Source: Candidatus Nyctobacter psychrophilus
GTDB taxonomy: Bacteria > Vulcanimicrobiota > Vulcanimicrobiia > Vulcanimicrobiales > Vulcanimicrobiaceae
DNA length: 64,000 nucleotides
Direction of reading: 5' to 3'
Assembly (NCBI GenBank): GCA_014305025.1
Contig: JACRTY010000049.1
Location: 150,320-214,319, forward strand
Program-made: the position numbers and the translations under genes
Shown here: positions 26,563 to 35,230 of the stretch, piece by piece
How positions within the stretch are numbered: the stretch's first letter is position 1
Layout: every line of letters begins with the position of its first letter
The notes under the pieces: model-generated
What the model was told of the DNA's origin: nothing
Seen by the model: only the letters and a program-made list of their open reading frames with translations
Databases searched by the model: none

Positions 26563-26826
26563 GTGCGTCGAGTATGTTCTCCTACGGTGGACGAGCGTGA
26601 CCTCGAACGACAAGCGACCGTGCTTCGCCAAGAACTGCGGCAACTGCGCAATGAGCAAGGCGTAACGCAGACTGAATTGGCCGAACGCTTAGGCCAACCG
26701 CAATCGTATGTGAGCAAATATGAGTCCGGCGAACGGCGTCTTGATTTACCAGAAATTAGAGTGATCTGCGTCGCTCTAAACGTGCCGCTGCGCACACTGA
26801 TCGAGCGGTTCGAGTCAGCTCTGTGA
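26563..26826 (+). CDS. XRE-family controller (C) protein of the R-M cassette
   Basis: This 87-aa (or 79-aa from GTG 26587) helix-turn-helix protein has the recognition segment VTQTELAERLGQPQSYVSKYESGERR. Its stop overlaps the nuclease start by 4 nt (GTGA). The position between methylase and nuclease and the adjacent palindrome match type II controller proteins. The later GTG removes an unstructured N terminus and may be the true start. Confidence 0.9.
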   Translation: MRRVCSPTVDERDLERQATVLRQELRQLRNEQGVTQTELAERLGQPQSYVSKYESGERRLDLPEIRVICVALNVPLRTLIERFESAL

Positions 26827-27746
26827 TACCGGATCAGCGTTTTCAAAAACAACCCAAGGCTTTCTGGGCAACGGTTCGACTGGTCAGCCAGAGACTTGGC
26901 TACGTGACACGTGTCCGTTCGGGAATCGGGCCGATTAAAGTTCCAACGCTTAACGAAATCGCGCGTGCGCTCGAATCGGCGCATCTTGATCCTCACCACG
27001 TTCTTCAGTCTCCAGGGGTCGGCAATGAGCTTGGGGCGCTTCTGTGCGACTACTTTCAATATCGAGCTGAGGTTCTCAACGATTTCGTCCGCACGCAACT
27101 GATGGACCGCGTGCAAGCACAAACGGAGTTTACCGCGCTACGCCAACAGCATCCGACTGTCTCTATTCCTATGAACAAGCAAAGCGGCGAAAAGAAAGTA
27201 GAAAGTTACCTCTCGGGGATGGTCAACATCTTGGTGAAGAGCACAGTCGGTGACTTCCCCTGCGATTATGATCCGCGCCAATTGACGACGTTGACTCGTG
27301 ATCGCGTTCCGTTACGTACATTCTCCCGGCGGTTTGACGGTGCTTTTCCATCTGTTGTTAATCCCATTGCGATCTGGGAGATTAAGGAGTACTACTTCAC
27401 CACCACGTTCGGTAGTCGCGTGGCTGACGGCGTTTACGAATCGCTTCTCGATGGCCTTGAACTTGAGGAGGTCCATGACCACGAAGGGATTCACGTTCTC
27501 CATTACTTGATCGTTGATGCTTACAATACTTGGTGGAATAAGGGTCGCTCGTACCTGTGTCGCATCATCGATATGCTCCAGATGGGGTACGTTGACGAGG
27601 TTCTGTTTGGGCGTGAAATTGTCAAGCGCCTTCCCACACTCGCGCGAACGTGGATGGAAATCGCTAAAGCGCGCGGCGTCGACGACGAAACCTCGGAACC
27701 TCCAGGCATCGCCAAAGAAGGCGATAGTTCGGCGAGTAAGGCTTAA
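26823..27746 (+). CDS. Putative type II restriction endonuclease
   Basis: This 307-aa protein is coupled to the C gene. It carries a PD-(D/E)xK-like active site: Asp in RRFDGAFPS (about 171), then after a short strand WEIKEYY (Glu about 186, Lys about 188). An N-terminal helical part and a C-terminal region rich in aromatic residues could bind DNA. I do not recognise its specificity group. The assignment rests on the active-site pattern and on its place in an M-C-R cassette. Confidence 0.75.
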   Translation: MIPDQRFQKQPKAFWATVRLVSQRLGYVTRVRSGIGPIKVPTLNEIARALESAHLDPHHVLQSPGVGNELGALLCDYFQYRAEVLNDFVRTQLMDRVQAQTEFTALRQQHPTVSIPMNKQSGEKKVESYLSGMVNILVKSTVGDFPCDYDPRQLTTLTRDRVPLRTFSRRFDGAFPSVVNPIAIWEIKEYYFTTTFGSRVADGVYESLLDGLELEEVHDHEGIHVLHYLIVDAYNTWWNKGRSYLCRIIDMLQMGYVDEVLFGREIVKRLPTLARTWMEIAKARGVDDETSEPPGIAKEGDSSASKA

Positions 27747-27938
27747 AGCAGCATTCCACGATATCCAAAGGCGATATTACGGCCGCATCCTCTGACTCGC
27801 ATCCCCGCTTTCACTATCACGCGCGGCACCTGCTCAAACAAGACCTGGGTCGAATTTCTCTTGCTGGGTTCGGTTTCTTCTGGAGTCGTCTGGACGTGCT
27901 TGAAGAGCCGAATCGTCTCGCGGCCGGCTGTTGCCGCG

Positions 27939-30900
27939 CTATACCAGCGCTTTGGCGGCGATAGCGTCGTAAGAGACTTCGCTTTCTACCTTGCCGCGAA
28001 ATTGGCTTCCGTCTGGAAACTGCCGGAACTCCGCGAACGCCCAGCGACCGTGCGTTCCTAAATTGTTCACGCCGGGAATCCAATACGTGTCCATCGTCAT
28101 CTTCTTGTCCTTGGCATCTTCACCGCGGTAGCCTTTGATCTCGACGATCAGGTTGAGCAAGTCGTCCTCTCCGTGGCCATCCTCGAGACGCACGATGAAG
28201 TCCGGGCGATAGCGCCGCACCTCGGAACCGAAACGGTACGGCACCTCGAACCCGAGGCTGTGATTCTTCACGTACGCCCGCACGCGCGGATGCAGTTCGG
28301 CGACGCGGCAGAACTCGGTTTCCCAATCGCTATCGAGGATCGCCCAATTCAGATGACAACGACGCGGGTCAGTCTGCCAACGCAGCGTCTTCGAAGTCGT
28401 GAAGTTCACAGAGGCGGTCGTTCCGGTCGGCGTGTATGGGTCGAGCAACGCTTTGATCGCGCGCTCGCCGACGAGATTCACATTGATGCCCGCGATGATC
28501 TTGTTGCAGGCGGCATCGGCAAGGGTCTTGTAGCGCAGCTGTGCGGCGTAGGTGCCGCCTTCACATTTGAGATAGCCGTCGAGCCACTCGCGCGTGACGC
28601 GCTTGAGCTGATTGAATAGGTACGATTGCGGCGCCTCACCCGAGCGCCAGCGCGAAACGAGGTACGCCGTCAGTTCGTACACGATCTGCGAGGGGCGTAC
28701 GTCGCCCGTGTGCGCGAGCGTGAGGTCCGCCGCTTCGCCGATAATGCCGGCGTTCTGCGTCGAGGTCGCCCCGATGAGGGCCGGCGTCAAGCGGAGCACC
28801 GAGTCTTCGTTGAAGGTCGCGGTGACGTGATCCGTCGGCAGTTCGACGCGGTAGCCTTCGACCCGTGGAAAGCGGATCTCCGCGGCATCACGGTCGGGGC
28901 GGATCGCTTTGACGAGGATCGTCTCGCGCGGTCGCTGCGGAGAAACGACGACGGGCTGGGCGGTGAAATCGAACGGGACGCCGAGCACATCGGCATACTC
29001 GACATCGAAGAGGCCGCGCTCGTTGAGATCGTAGGACTGCCGGCGTAGCGCGCGCCCGATGACCTGCTCGCACAACAACTGCGTCCCGAACGCGCGCACG
29101 CCCAGCACGTGGGTGACCGTATTGGCATCCCAACCTTCGGTCAACATCGAAACGGACACGACGCAGCGGATCGACTCCCCGAGGGAACCCGACTTGCCGA
29201 CGGTGTTCATCACCTCGCGCAACAGCCTCGCTTCGCCGATGTCTTTGTCGGCGCGAAGCTCGTCGGCGAGTGCGCCGCCCCGCTCGAGAGCCTCCCGGCG
29301 GAAACGGTCGATTTCGGGCGCGGCGACCTTGCGGAAGTTTGGGTCGAAACCTTCCCCCGATTCCAACTGGCGGCTGTCGATCAGGATCGCGTTCGGGCGA
29401 GCCAGCGCATTGCCGTGCTCGTCGAAGTTGCGGAAAAGTTCGAGGCGCCCGGGAATCAACGTCTGCGAACCGTCCTCGTTATCGCGCAGGAAGCCTGAGA
29501 TGTAATCGTAGACGAGCTTCGACGTCGCGGTGTTGTTGCAGACGACGATGAAGCACGGCGGAACGCTGATGTTCTCCGCTCGCCATGCATCGAACGTTTT
29601 GACGTAGTGGCCGTACAGTGCGTCAAGCGCGGTCTGCAGCTGCGGCGGCAGATCGGCCGGGTCGAGCGCTTCCTTCTTGCCCTTACCGCCTTTAGGCAGT
29701 TTCTTTCCGATGTGGTCCCACAGGTTGCGGAACATCGGCATCTGACCACCGGGAATGTTGTCGGAGACGGGGACGCGGGGCAGCTTGACGATCCCGCACT
29801 CGATCGCATCCATGAGCGAGAAATCACTCATCGTCCACGGGAACAGCGTCCCCTCGGTGTAGCCGGAGCCGCCCAGGAAAAACGGAGTCGCGGACAGGTC
29901 GATCACGCGGGCAATGCCGAGCTTGTTCTGAACGGTTTCAAGTCCAGTGATCCAGACGCGTGCGGCCTCGGCGTTCTTCTCGGCTTCCTTTTTCTCGTCC
30001 CCTTTGAGTTCGTCGTCCGAGGGCGTGTCCGGCTTTTCGCGGTAACAGTGATGCGCTTCATCGTTGAGCACGAGAATGTTCTTGAGCCCCATGAGTTCGG
30101 GCATCACCCGTTGCAGCATCTGCCCTGGCGTTTCGAGCGTTTGCAGCGCCGGGCCATGACCTTCTAAGAGCGCGCGGCCGACTCTCGAGAGCTCGAGCCG
30201 TTCACGGAGTTTGAAGGCGTGATAGTTGGTGACGACGACCTTAGCACTTCTGACATCCGCGAGCAGATCGCTCGGGACGAGCTGGCGCGTCGCGTACAGG
30301 TTGCCCGGATCGCTCGGGAGCAAGACGCGCAGGCGGTCGAGAATGGTCAGACCCGGCGTGACGACGAGAAACCCCCGCGTGAAGCGTTTGCTCTGACGGT
30401 GGCGTTCGGCGTTGATCGTTTGCCACGCGATCAGCATCGCCATTACGGTCGTCTTACCGGCGCCTGTGGCGAGTTTTAGCGCGACGCGCATGAGGTCCGG
30501 ATTCGCTGCTGCGTTGGCCCGCGCCAGGTGATCGAGGAACCGTTTTCCCTCGCGGGCTCGCGGCGCGACCTCGGTGAGCCAGATGACGGTTTCGACGGCC
30601 TCGATCTGACAGAAGAACGGGCGGGGGCCGTCGAAGGAATGGTGCCGCCAGTATTGCAGCAGGCGCGCGGTTTCGGGCGAGACCTGCCACGTGCTCGGGT
30701 TCGAGCGCTCGCGCCACCGATCCACGTGCGCGCGAAGTTCGCTGATGACCGACGCCAGTTCGTACTGTTGGTCTTCGGTCGACAGCCCCTTGCCTTCGTC
30801 GAACACGAGCGCCGTCTGTTTGCCGCCCTGCCTTTTCGGCTTCGGTATCGGCGTGATGAACCGCGGCGAACGCCGACCCGGGACCGTTTTCTGCGTCGGC

Positions 30901-30986
30901 TGCCCCTGCTCGTCGAGTTCCCAATGCTCGCCGGGATACTCGTACGGCGAATTCAGGATAGGGTTACTGAAGAAGCGCTCGTCCAT
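27939..30986 (-). CDS. Type III-like restriction endonuclease, Res/helicase (BPTD_3080-like)
   Basis: This 1015-aa SF2 ATPase-nuclease has Walker A ATGAGKTT (about 172), the DEAH-like box LNDEAHHCY (about 306), motif III SATPFFLGG, the later helicase motif SMLTEGWDANTVTHVLG and arginine motif VIGRALRR. A C-terminal PD...ExK nuclease follows (RPDFIVR, then IVEIKGY, about 925-950). It starts at ATG 30986; the longer frame to 31163 is shadow. It normally pairs with a Mod methylase, of which only a remnant survives at 24882-25630, beyond an inserted type II cassette. Without a methylase its safety to the host is puzzling; it may be silent or depend on another methylase. Confidence 0.9.
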   Translation of the reverse strand: MDERFFSNPILNSPYEYPGEHWELDEQGQPTQKTVPGRRSPRFITPIPKPKRQGGKQTALVFDEGKGLSTEDQQYELASVISELRAHVDRWRERSNPSTWQVSPETARLLQYWRHHSFDGPRPFFCQIEAVETVIWLTEVAPRAREGKRFLDHLARANAAANPDLMRVALKLATGAGKTTVMAMLIAWQTINAERHRQSKRFTRGFLVVTPGLTILDRLRVLLPSDPGNLYATRQLVPSDLLADVRSAKVVVTNYHAFKLRERLELSRVGRALLEGHGPALQTLETPGQMLQRVMPELMGLKNILVLNDEAHHCYREKPDTPSDDELKGDEKKEAEKNAEAARVWITGLETVQNKLGIARVIDLSATPFFLGGSGYTEGTLFPWTMSDFSLMDAIECGIVKLPRVPVSDNIPGGQMPMFRNLWDHIGKKLPKGGKGKKEALDPADLPPQLQTALDALYGHYVKTFDAWRAENISVPPCFIVVCNNTATSKLVYDYISGFLRDNEDGSQTLIPGRLELFRNFDEHGNALARPNAILIDSRQLESGEGFDPNFRKVAAPEIDRFRREALERGGALADELRADKDIGEARLLREVMNTVGKSGSLGESIRCVVSVSMLTEGWDANTVTHVLGVRAFGTQLLCEQVIGRALRRQSYDLNERGLFDVEYADVLGVPFDFTAQPVVVSPQRPRETILVKAIRPDRDAAEIRFPRVEGYRVELPTDHVTATFNEDSVLRLTPALIGATSTQNAGIIGEAADLTLAHTGDVRPSQIVYELTAYLVSRWRSGEAPQSYLFNQLKRVTREWLDGYLKCEGGTYAAQLRYKTLADAACNKIIAGINVNLVGERAIKALLDPYTPTGTTASVNFTTSKTLRWQTDPRRCHLNWAILDSDWETEFCRVAELHPRVRAYVKNHSLGFEVPYRFGSEVRRYRPDFIVRLEDGHGEDDLLNLIVEIKGYRGEDAKDKKMTMDTYWIPGVNNLGTHGRWAFAEFRQFPDGSQFRGKVESEVSYDAIAAKALV

Positions 30987-31091
30987 TAGGGCAACTCTTG
31001 ATATCGCCGTGCTGCACCACTGGCCTGCTTGGTTAACGCTTGGCAACCGACCAGGCTGGCCATTGAGCCGTACACGCAAAAGTGACACGGT

Positions 31092-31292
31092 ATGTGTATG
31101 GACAGGACAATCTCGTTTCGGATTCCTGACACCGTCAGGGCGGTTCTCGAAGCGGAAGCTCAAAGCCAGTCGATCGGCGTTACGACGTTGTTGCGCCGAA
31201 TCACCGAATCATGGGTGCGTGAGGCTCGCCGACGCGCCATTCGGCCGAACTCGCGTGAAGGCAGGCGAGATCGTGTTGGTCGATTGGCGTGA
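31092..31292 (+). CDS. MazE/RHH-type antitoxin
   Basis: The roughly 64-66-aa protein has an N-terminal ribbon-helix-helix (TISFRIPDTVRAVLEAEAQ) and an Arg-rich C terminus that overlaps the toxin gene by 38 nt. ATG 31092 or ATG 31098 could be the start. It is divergent from the Res gene. Overlapping antitoxin-toxin order is typical of MazEF-like modules. Confidence 0.8.
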   Translation: MCMDRTISFRIPDTVRAVLEAEAQSQSIGVTTLLRRITESWVREARRRAIRPNSREGRRDRVGRLA

Positions 31293-31608
31293 TGCACGCG
31301 GCGCGGAGACCAACCGTGCGGGACGTCCGGCCGTCGTCATCTCGGACGATGCAATCGCACCCGCGCACCCACGCTCCGTCGTGCTCGTACCACTCACGAG
31401 TAAGCGCGATGCAGCGATCGCCGGACTCACCGTCACGCTGGAGCCGACGGCGGCCAACGGTGGCGCGGTGCGAAGCTACCTGTTGGCTCATCTGGTGACC
31501 GCGACTGCGGTTGTCCGCATCAAAGGGCGGCCTGGAACGTACATTGAGCCGAGGCAGCTCGATGAACTACGCGAAGCCGTGGCGCTGTGCGTTGGGGCAC
31601 AACGGTGA
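31255..31608 (+). CDS. MazF/PemK-type endoribonuclease toxin
   Basis: This 117-aa toxin starts at GTG 31255 (KAGEIVLVDW). It has the PemK-fold strands: GRPAVVISDDA with an Arg, VVLVPLTSK, and LLAHLVTATAVVRIKGRPG. The fold matches MazF, which cleaves mRNA at short sequences. The convergent permease gene begins its stop immediately after it (31609). Confidence 0.9.
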   Translation: MKAGEIVLVDWRDARGAETNRAGRPAVVISDDAIAPAHPRSVVLVPLTSKRDAAIAGLTVTLEPTAANGGAVRSYLLAHLVTATAVVRIKGRPGTYIEPRQLDELREAVALCVGAQR

Positions 31609-32778
31609 CTAAACCGCTGCTCCGTGCTCGTGGATGTCGCCGTGATGCAGGCCGTGGTCAAGCATATCGCCGTGGTCGTGATGGCCGTGATCCATCGGAT
31701 ACTTCCGATTCAGGTACGTGAACCAGCCGATCGCAATCGCCGCGAGAACGTTCAGCCAGAACGTGTAGTTGAATGAGAAGGTCTCCACCATTGCCAGTAT
31801 GTGCGTGTTCGGTTTAGGGACCTGATGAAACGCCGTGAAGACGAGGTCCATGACGATCGCGGCTAAGACCATCGTCGTAAAAAAGATCGCAAAAATGTAC
31901 GCGGCCATCTTCCAACCATAATATTTGCGGTAGACATCGAGCAGCGGCAGCACGATGAGATCGGCGTATAGGAACGACAGGACGCCGCCGAATGAGATTC
32001 CGGTTCCCCACAGGATCGCGGCCATCGGAACGTTCCCGATCGAACACACGAAGGTGAGCATCGCAATGACGGCGCCGGCGACGGCATTCGCCGGCACCGC
32101 AACGATGGCCGGTGCGCCCGCGAGGAAGAGCGTTTTCCATACGTGCGGCGGGACGAAGACCGCTAGAAAGCCGGCGATGATGAAGCCGCCGACAACGTCT
32201 TTCCAGAGCATCGACCAGTCCATCGCGACGCTTTGCGCGACGATGATCGGCGTACGCGGATTGCGCAGTTTCTCCCAGAGGGTCGCGCCCTCGACGGTCT
32301 CGCCGCCATGTTCGTGTCCGCCGCCGGTTTCTTCGTGGGCGCGCGCCTCCTCAACGAGCTTTTTGGGATAGGTCAGCTTCACGAGCAACGACATGATAGC
32401 AATCAGAACGACGCCGCCGATCCATTCGCCGACCGTGAACTGCCAGCCCAACAGCAGGTATAGGATGACGCCGAGTTCCACGACCAGGTTCGTCGAAGAA
32501 AACAAGAACGCAAGTGAGGGCGTGAAGGCGGCGCCTTTTTTGAAGAGCGTTCGGCTAAGCGTGGCGGCTGCATACGAACAACTCGAGCTGGCGGCGCCGT
32601 AGCCCGCGGCGAGTGCGATCTCGCGCACGCCGCTGCGGCCGAGTTGTTCGCGCATCCGGGCTTTGGAAACGACGGCTTGGATGATGCCGGAGAGCGCGAA
32701 ACCCAATACGAGGCTCCAACCGACTTGCCACGCCATGGCTCCCGCAGCGAGCAGGGCCTCACCGATCTTCGCAATCAT
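31609..32778 (-). CDS. ArsP/DUF318-type permease with His-rich tail
   Basis: This 389-aa inner-membrane permease has about eight to ten helices. It carries the Cys-containing ASSSCSYAAATLSRTLFKKGA segment and the CSIGNVPMAAILW segment of the family. The cytoplasmic loop (HEETGGGHEHGGE) and the C terminus (DHGHHDHGDMLDHGLHH) are His/Asp-rich and could bind a metal. It overlaps csoR by 4 nt. The family exports organoarsenicals or other metals, so copper or another soft metal is a fair guess. Confidence 0.9.
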   Translation of the reverse strand: MIAKIGEALLAAGAMAWQVGWSLVLGFALSGIIQAVVSKARMREQLGRSGVREIALAAGYGAASSSCSYAAATLSRTLFKKGAAFTPSLAFLFSSTNLVVELGVILYLLLGWQFTVGEWIGGVVLIAIMSLLVKLTYPKKLVEEARAHEETGGGHEHGGETVEGATLWEKLRNPRTPIIVAQSVAMDWSMLWKDVVGGFIIAGFLAVFVPPHVWKTLFLAGAPAIVAVPANAVAGAVIAMLTFVCSIGNVPMAAILWGTGISFGGVLSFLYADLIVLPLLDVYRKYYGWKMAAYIFAIFFTTMVLAAIVMDLVFTAFHQVPKPNTHILAMVETFSFNYTFWLNVLAAIAIGWFTYLNRKYPMDHGHHDHGDMLDHGLHHGDIHEHGAAV

Positions 32779-33068
32779 GCGACTTCCCGCCGCAAGGTCA
32801 GGATATCCATGAGTTCGGCAACGGCCGCCGCCGTTTCGCCGCCTTTGATTTGGTCGACGACGCAGTGCTCGAGGTGGTTCTGCAGCTCGAGCCGGCTCAC
32901 GCCGTCGAGTGCGCCGCGTACGGCCGCGATTTGCTTGATCACCTGAACACAGTACGTATCATCCTCAATCATCTTGATGATCCCGTCGAGGTGACCCCGC
33001 ACCGACTTCAGCCGGTTGAGGAGGTCTTGCTTTCGCTGCAAGCTGAGGCTGCTTTTCCGCTTCGCCAT
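32775..33068 (-). CDS. csoR: CsoR/RcnR-family metal-sensing repressor
   Basis: This 97-aa all-helical repressor (DUF156) carries the copper ligands Cys40, His65 and Cys69 (YCVQV, then QNHLEHC), the CsoR pattern. It controls the adjacent permease, with which it overlaps. A G-tract operator (33082-33096) lies 14 nt upstream of its ATG. The absence of an N-terminal His ligand argues for copper sensing rather than nickel. Confidence 0.93.
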   Translation of the reverse strand: MAKRKSSLSLQRKQDLLNRLKSVRGHLDGIIKMIEDDTYCVQVIKQIAAVRGALDGVSRLELQNHLEHCVVDQIKGGETAAAVAELMDILTLRREVA

Positions 33069-33081
33069 ACTGCAACTCTAC

Positions 33082-33096
33082 CCCACCCGGGGTGGG
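33082..33096. promoter_or_regulatory. CsoR operator (CCCACCC-G-GGGTGGG)
   Basis: Perfect 7-bp arms flank one base. CsoR/RcnR regulators bind G-tract inverted repeats of this kind, and the element sits directly upstream of csoR-permease. In the family metal binding releases the repressor, so it should give metal-induced expression. Confidence 0.75.
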
Positions 33097-33150
33097 CCCG
33101 TCAAGCCGGGACACAAGTTGGCCCGCCATGGGGCGGCGGAGATTCCGACC

Positions 33151-33426
33151 TTACGGGTACTTCAGCGTTTCCTTACGTGGTTCGGGCCGCCGTGCGCGCT
33201 GCTCCAGCATGCTCATCACGTCGTCGATCAACTTGCGCTCTTCGAATTCCGTGTAGACGGAACCGTGAATGGTCATGCGCTCCGTCGTTCTGCCGCGGCG
33301 TTTGAAGTACACTCCGATCGTTGCCATGCCGTCGTTGACCGACACGTGCGGCGTCGCCGTCTCGCCGTCGAACGCAGCGTGCGTACCGGCCGCTTGGAGT
33401 CGTGCTTCGAGTAATGTTTTCTGCAT
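33151..33426 (-). CDS. 91-aa hypothetical protein
   Basis: The soluble alpha/beta protein starts at ATG 33426, with a TTG two codons earlier. It has a strand-rich centre (VNDGMATIGVYFKRRGR) and a basic C terminus (LEQRARRPEPRKE). It follows the NrfD-like gene after a 14-nt gap and so belongs to the formate dehydrogenase operon. I do not recognise it. A maturation or stability role is possible but unsupported. Confidence 0.6.
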   Translation of the reverse strand: MQKTLLEARLQAAGTHAAFDGETATPHVSVNDGMATIGVYFKRRGRTTERMTIHGSVYTEFEERKLIDDVMSMLEQRARRPEPRKETLKYP

Positions 33427-33440
33427 CGCCAATACTCAGA

Positions 33441-34412
33441 TTACGCGGACACGCTGCCTGCGGGCCGCCCGTCATGCGAGGGCTCGCGTAGGCGGGTCGG
33501 TTCGCCGCCGCGCGCATCGATGCGTTGGCGCTGCAAGGTGACGGCGTATTTCGGATCTTTCGCCGAGATATAGCCGGCGCGGTACACGGAGAATTTCTCG
33601 GCCAGCGCACCCGTGAACAACAGCGCGCCCGCTACCACGCCGAAGAACCGCGACTTTTTGGCGAGCAGCGCGCACGCCGTCCCGCTGAACGCCAGAACCG
33701 TTGCGCTACGCCCGAGTTTGACCGCTTCTTTAGCCTTGAAGCTTTCTTTGAGGATCGGTCCCACTTCGGCGTGCAAGCGTTTCGATGCAATGAGGGCTCC
33801 GACCGCGCCGAAGACCGCGAACCGGCGCGCCGCGTCGGCCCGCTGTGGCGGCGCAAAGAGCATCCCCCACGCGCCCGCTGCCGCCGCCGAGGTCGCCGCA
33901 AAGAGCGACGGAATCGTGACCCGCCCTTCATTCCACGTCGGCACCGCCGTGTCGGCAATCAAGACGCCAGTATACGTGGCCATGGCGGGCCCCACGAGGG
34001 CCGCGACCCCTTCGCACGCGCGTCCCACAGGTCGCGCGACGCCGGTCGCGTCGGCCGCCGCCGCGAGCATCGCAGCGCTGCTGTAGACGCTGAAAATATA
34101 CACGCCCATGTTCATCGGCGACGTCGGTTTGAAGACGCGCAACATGTTCATGAAACGTTCGGGCCGTCCGAGGTCCATGATCAAGCAATACGTGCTGACC
34201 ATGGCGCCGGCCGCGGCGCCGTAGAGCAACGGGCGCGCCAGCGCATCGTTGCCGCGCAACCGCGCCGGAAAGGCGAGCAGCGACGACGCGCCGGCGAATC
34301 CCCCGGTGAAGATGTAGGTCGGTATCTTGTCGCTCCAGTCCGGCGGCTTGACCGGCGAGCGTCCGTAATATCCATAGCGATCAGCTTCGATCGAACCGGC
34401 GGACGTACTCAT
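33441..34412 (-). CDS. NrfD/PsrC-type membrane subunit of formate dehydrogenase
   Basis: The 323-aa protein has about eight hydrophobic helices and NrfD-family signatures (PTYIFTGGFAGASSLLAF, LIMDLGRPERFMNMLRVFKPTSPMN). It anchors the enzyme and passes electrons to quinone, replacing the cytochrome b subunit FdnI/FdoI. ATG 34412 overlaps the stop of the iron-sulfur subunit by 4 nt. Confidence 0.92.
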   Translation of the reverse strand: MSTSAGSIEADRYGYYGRSPVKPPDWSDKIPTYIFTGGFAGASSLLAFPARLRGNDALARPLLYGAAAGAMVSTYCLIMDLGRPERFMNMLRVFKPTSPMNMGVYIFSVYSSAAMLAAAADATGVARPVGRACEGVAALVGPAMATYTGVLIADTAVPTWNEGRVTIPSLFAATSAAAAGAWGMLFAPPQRADAARRFAVFGAVGALIASKRLHAEVGPILKESFKAKEAVKLGRSATVLAFSGTACALLAKKSRFFGVVAGALLFTGALAEKFSVYRAGYISAKDPKYAVTLQRQRIDARGGEPTRLREPSHDGRPAGSVSA

Positions 34413-35230
34413 GCGCGAACCGCAGCCGCGACGCACGCGGCCACGAGTAACGCTGCGCCGACGCCTGCAGCTCTCCACATCTGCGGCAAGTCTTTCGTCG
34501 GCACGATCGGATCGGGCGGCAAGCCGTAGACTTCGGGCTTATCAAGTAACAGGAACATCGAGCCGGTCCCCCCGACGCCGTCGCCCGTGTCGGTGCCGTA
34601 GAGCTGCGCACCGTCGAAGCGGCCTTGCACCGCTTCCAGCCGTTTCTCCGCGCGTTCGCGCAACTCGTCGACCGCGCCGAATTGAATCGAGTCCGTCGGG
34701 CACGCCTTCGCGCAGGCGGGTTCTTCGCCGGCTTTGAGCCGGTCGTAGCACAACGTGCACTTGCCGGTGGTACCCTCCGCTTCTTTGAGGCCGATCACGC
34801 CGAAAGGACAGCCGACGATGCAATAGCCGCAGCCGTTGCAGACGTCTTGCTGGATGACGACGGTGCCGAACTCACTGCGCATGATGGCGCCCGTCGGGCA
34901 CACGTCGAGGCAGCCGGCATGCGTGCAATGCTTGCAGACGTCGGACTCCATCAGCCACCGCCCCGTGCCGGCGCTGCGGCCGCTGAACTGCTCGACGAAG
35001 GTGACGTGGCGCCACGTGTTGCCGTTTAACTCGCGCGTGTTATCGTACGACCAGCCGGTAAACTCATAGCCGTCTTCGGGTAGCTCGTTCCACTCTTTGC
35101 ACGCGACTTCGCACGCTTTGCAGCCGATGCACAACGTCGTGTCGGTGAAGAAGCCCATGCGTTGCTGTTCGTCTGCGCCGTATGTGGCGGATTGCGCGGC
35201 CGCGCCGGTCAGATCGATGAACGTACTCAT
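34409..35230 (-). CDS. fdnH: Formate dehydrogenase iron-sulfur subunit
   Basis: This 273-aa electron-transfer subunit carries four 4Fe-4S clusters (CIGCKACEVAC; CKHCTHAGCLDVCP; CNGCGYCIVGCP; CTLC...CAKACP). A C-terminal hydrophobic helix (about 253-270) anchors it. It overlaps the catalytic subunit by 4 nt and the NrfD-like subunit by 4 nt. It resembles FdnH/FdoH more than simple ferredoxins. Confidence 0.95.
   Translation of the reverse strand: MSTFIDLTGAAAQSATYGADEQQRMGFFTDTTLCIGCKACEVACKEWNELPEDGYEFTGWSYDNTRELNGNTWRHVTFVEQFSGRSAGTGRWLMESDVCKHCTHAGCLDVCPTGAIMRSEFGTVVIQQDVCNGCGYCIVGCPFGVIGLKEAEGTTGKCTLCYDRLKAGEEPACAKACPTDSIQFGAVDELRERAEKRLEAVQGRFDGAQLYGTDTGDGVGGTGSMFLLLDKPEVYGLPPDPIVPTKDLPQMWRAAGVGAALLVAACVAAAVRA

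Noticed and set aside
27747..27938. Possible gene remnant or insertion footprint between the type II nuclease and Res
   Set aside because: No frame shows recognisable motifs. An ATATCC...GATATT pattern resembles the controller operator but spacing differs and it may be chance.
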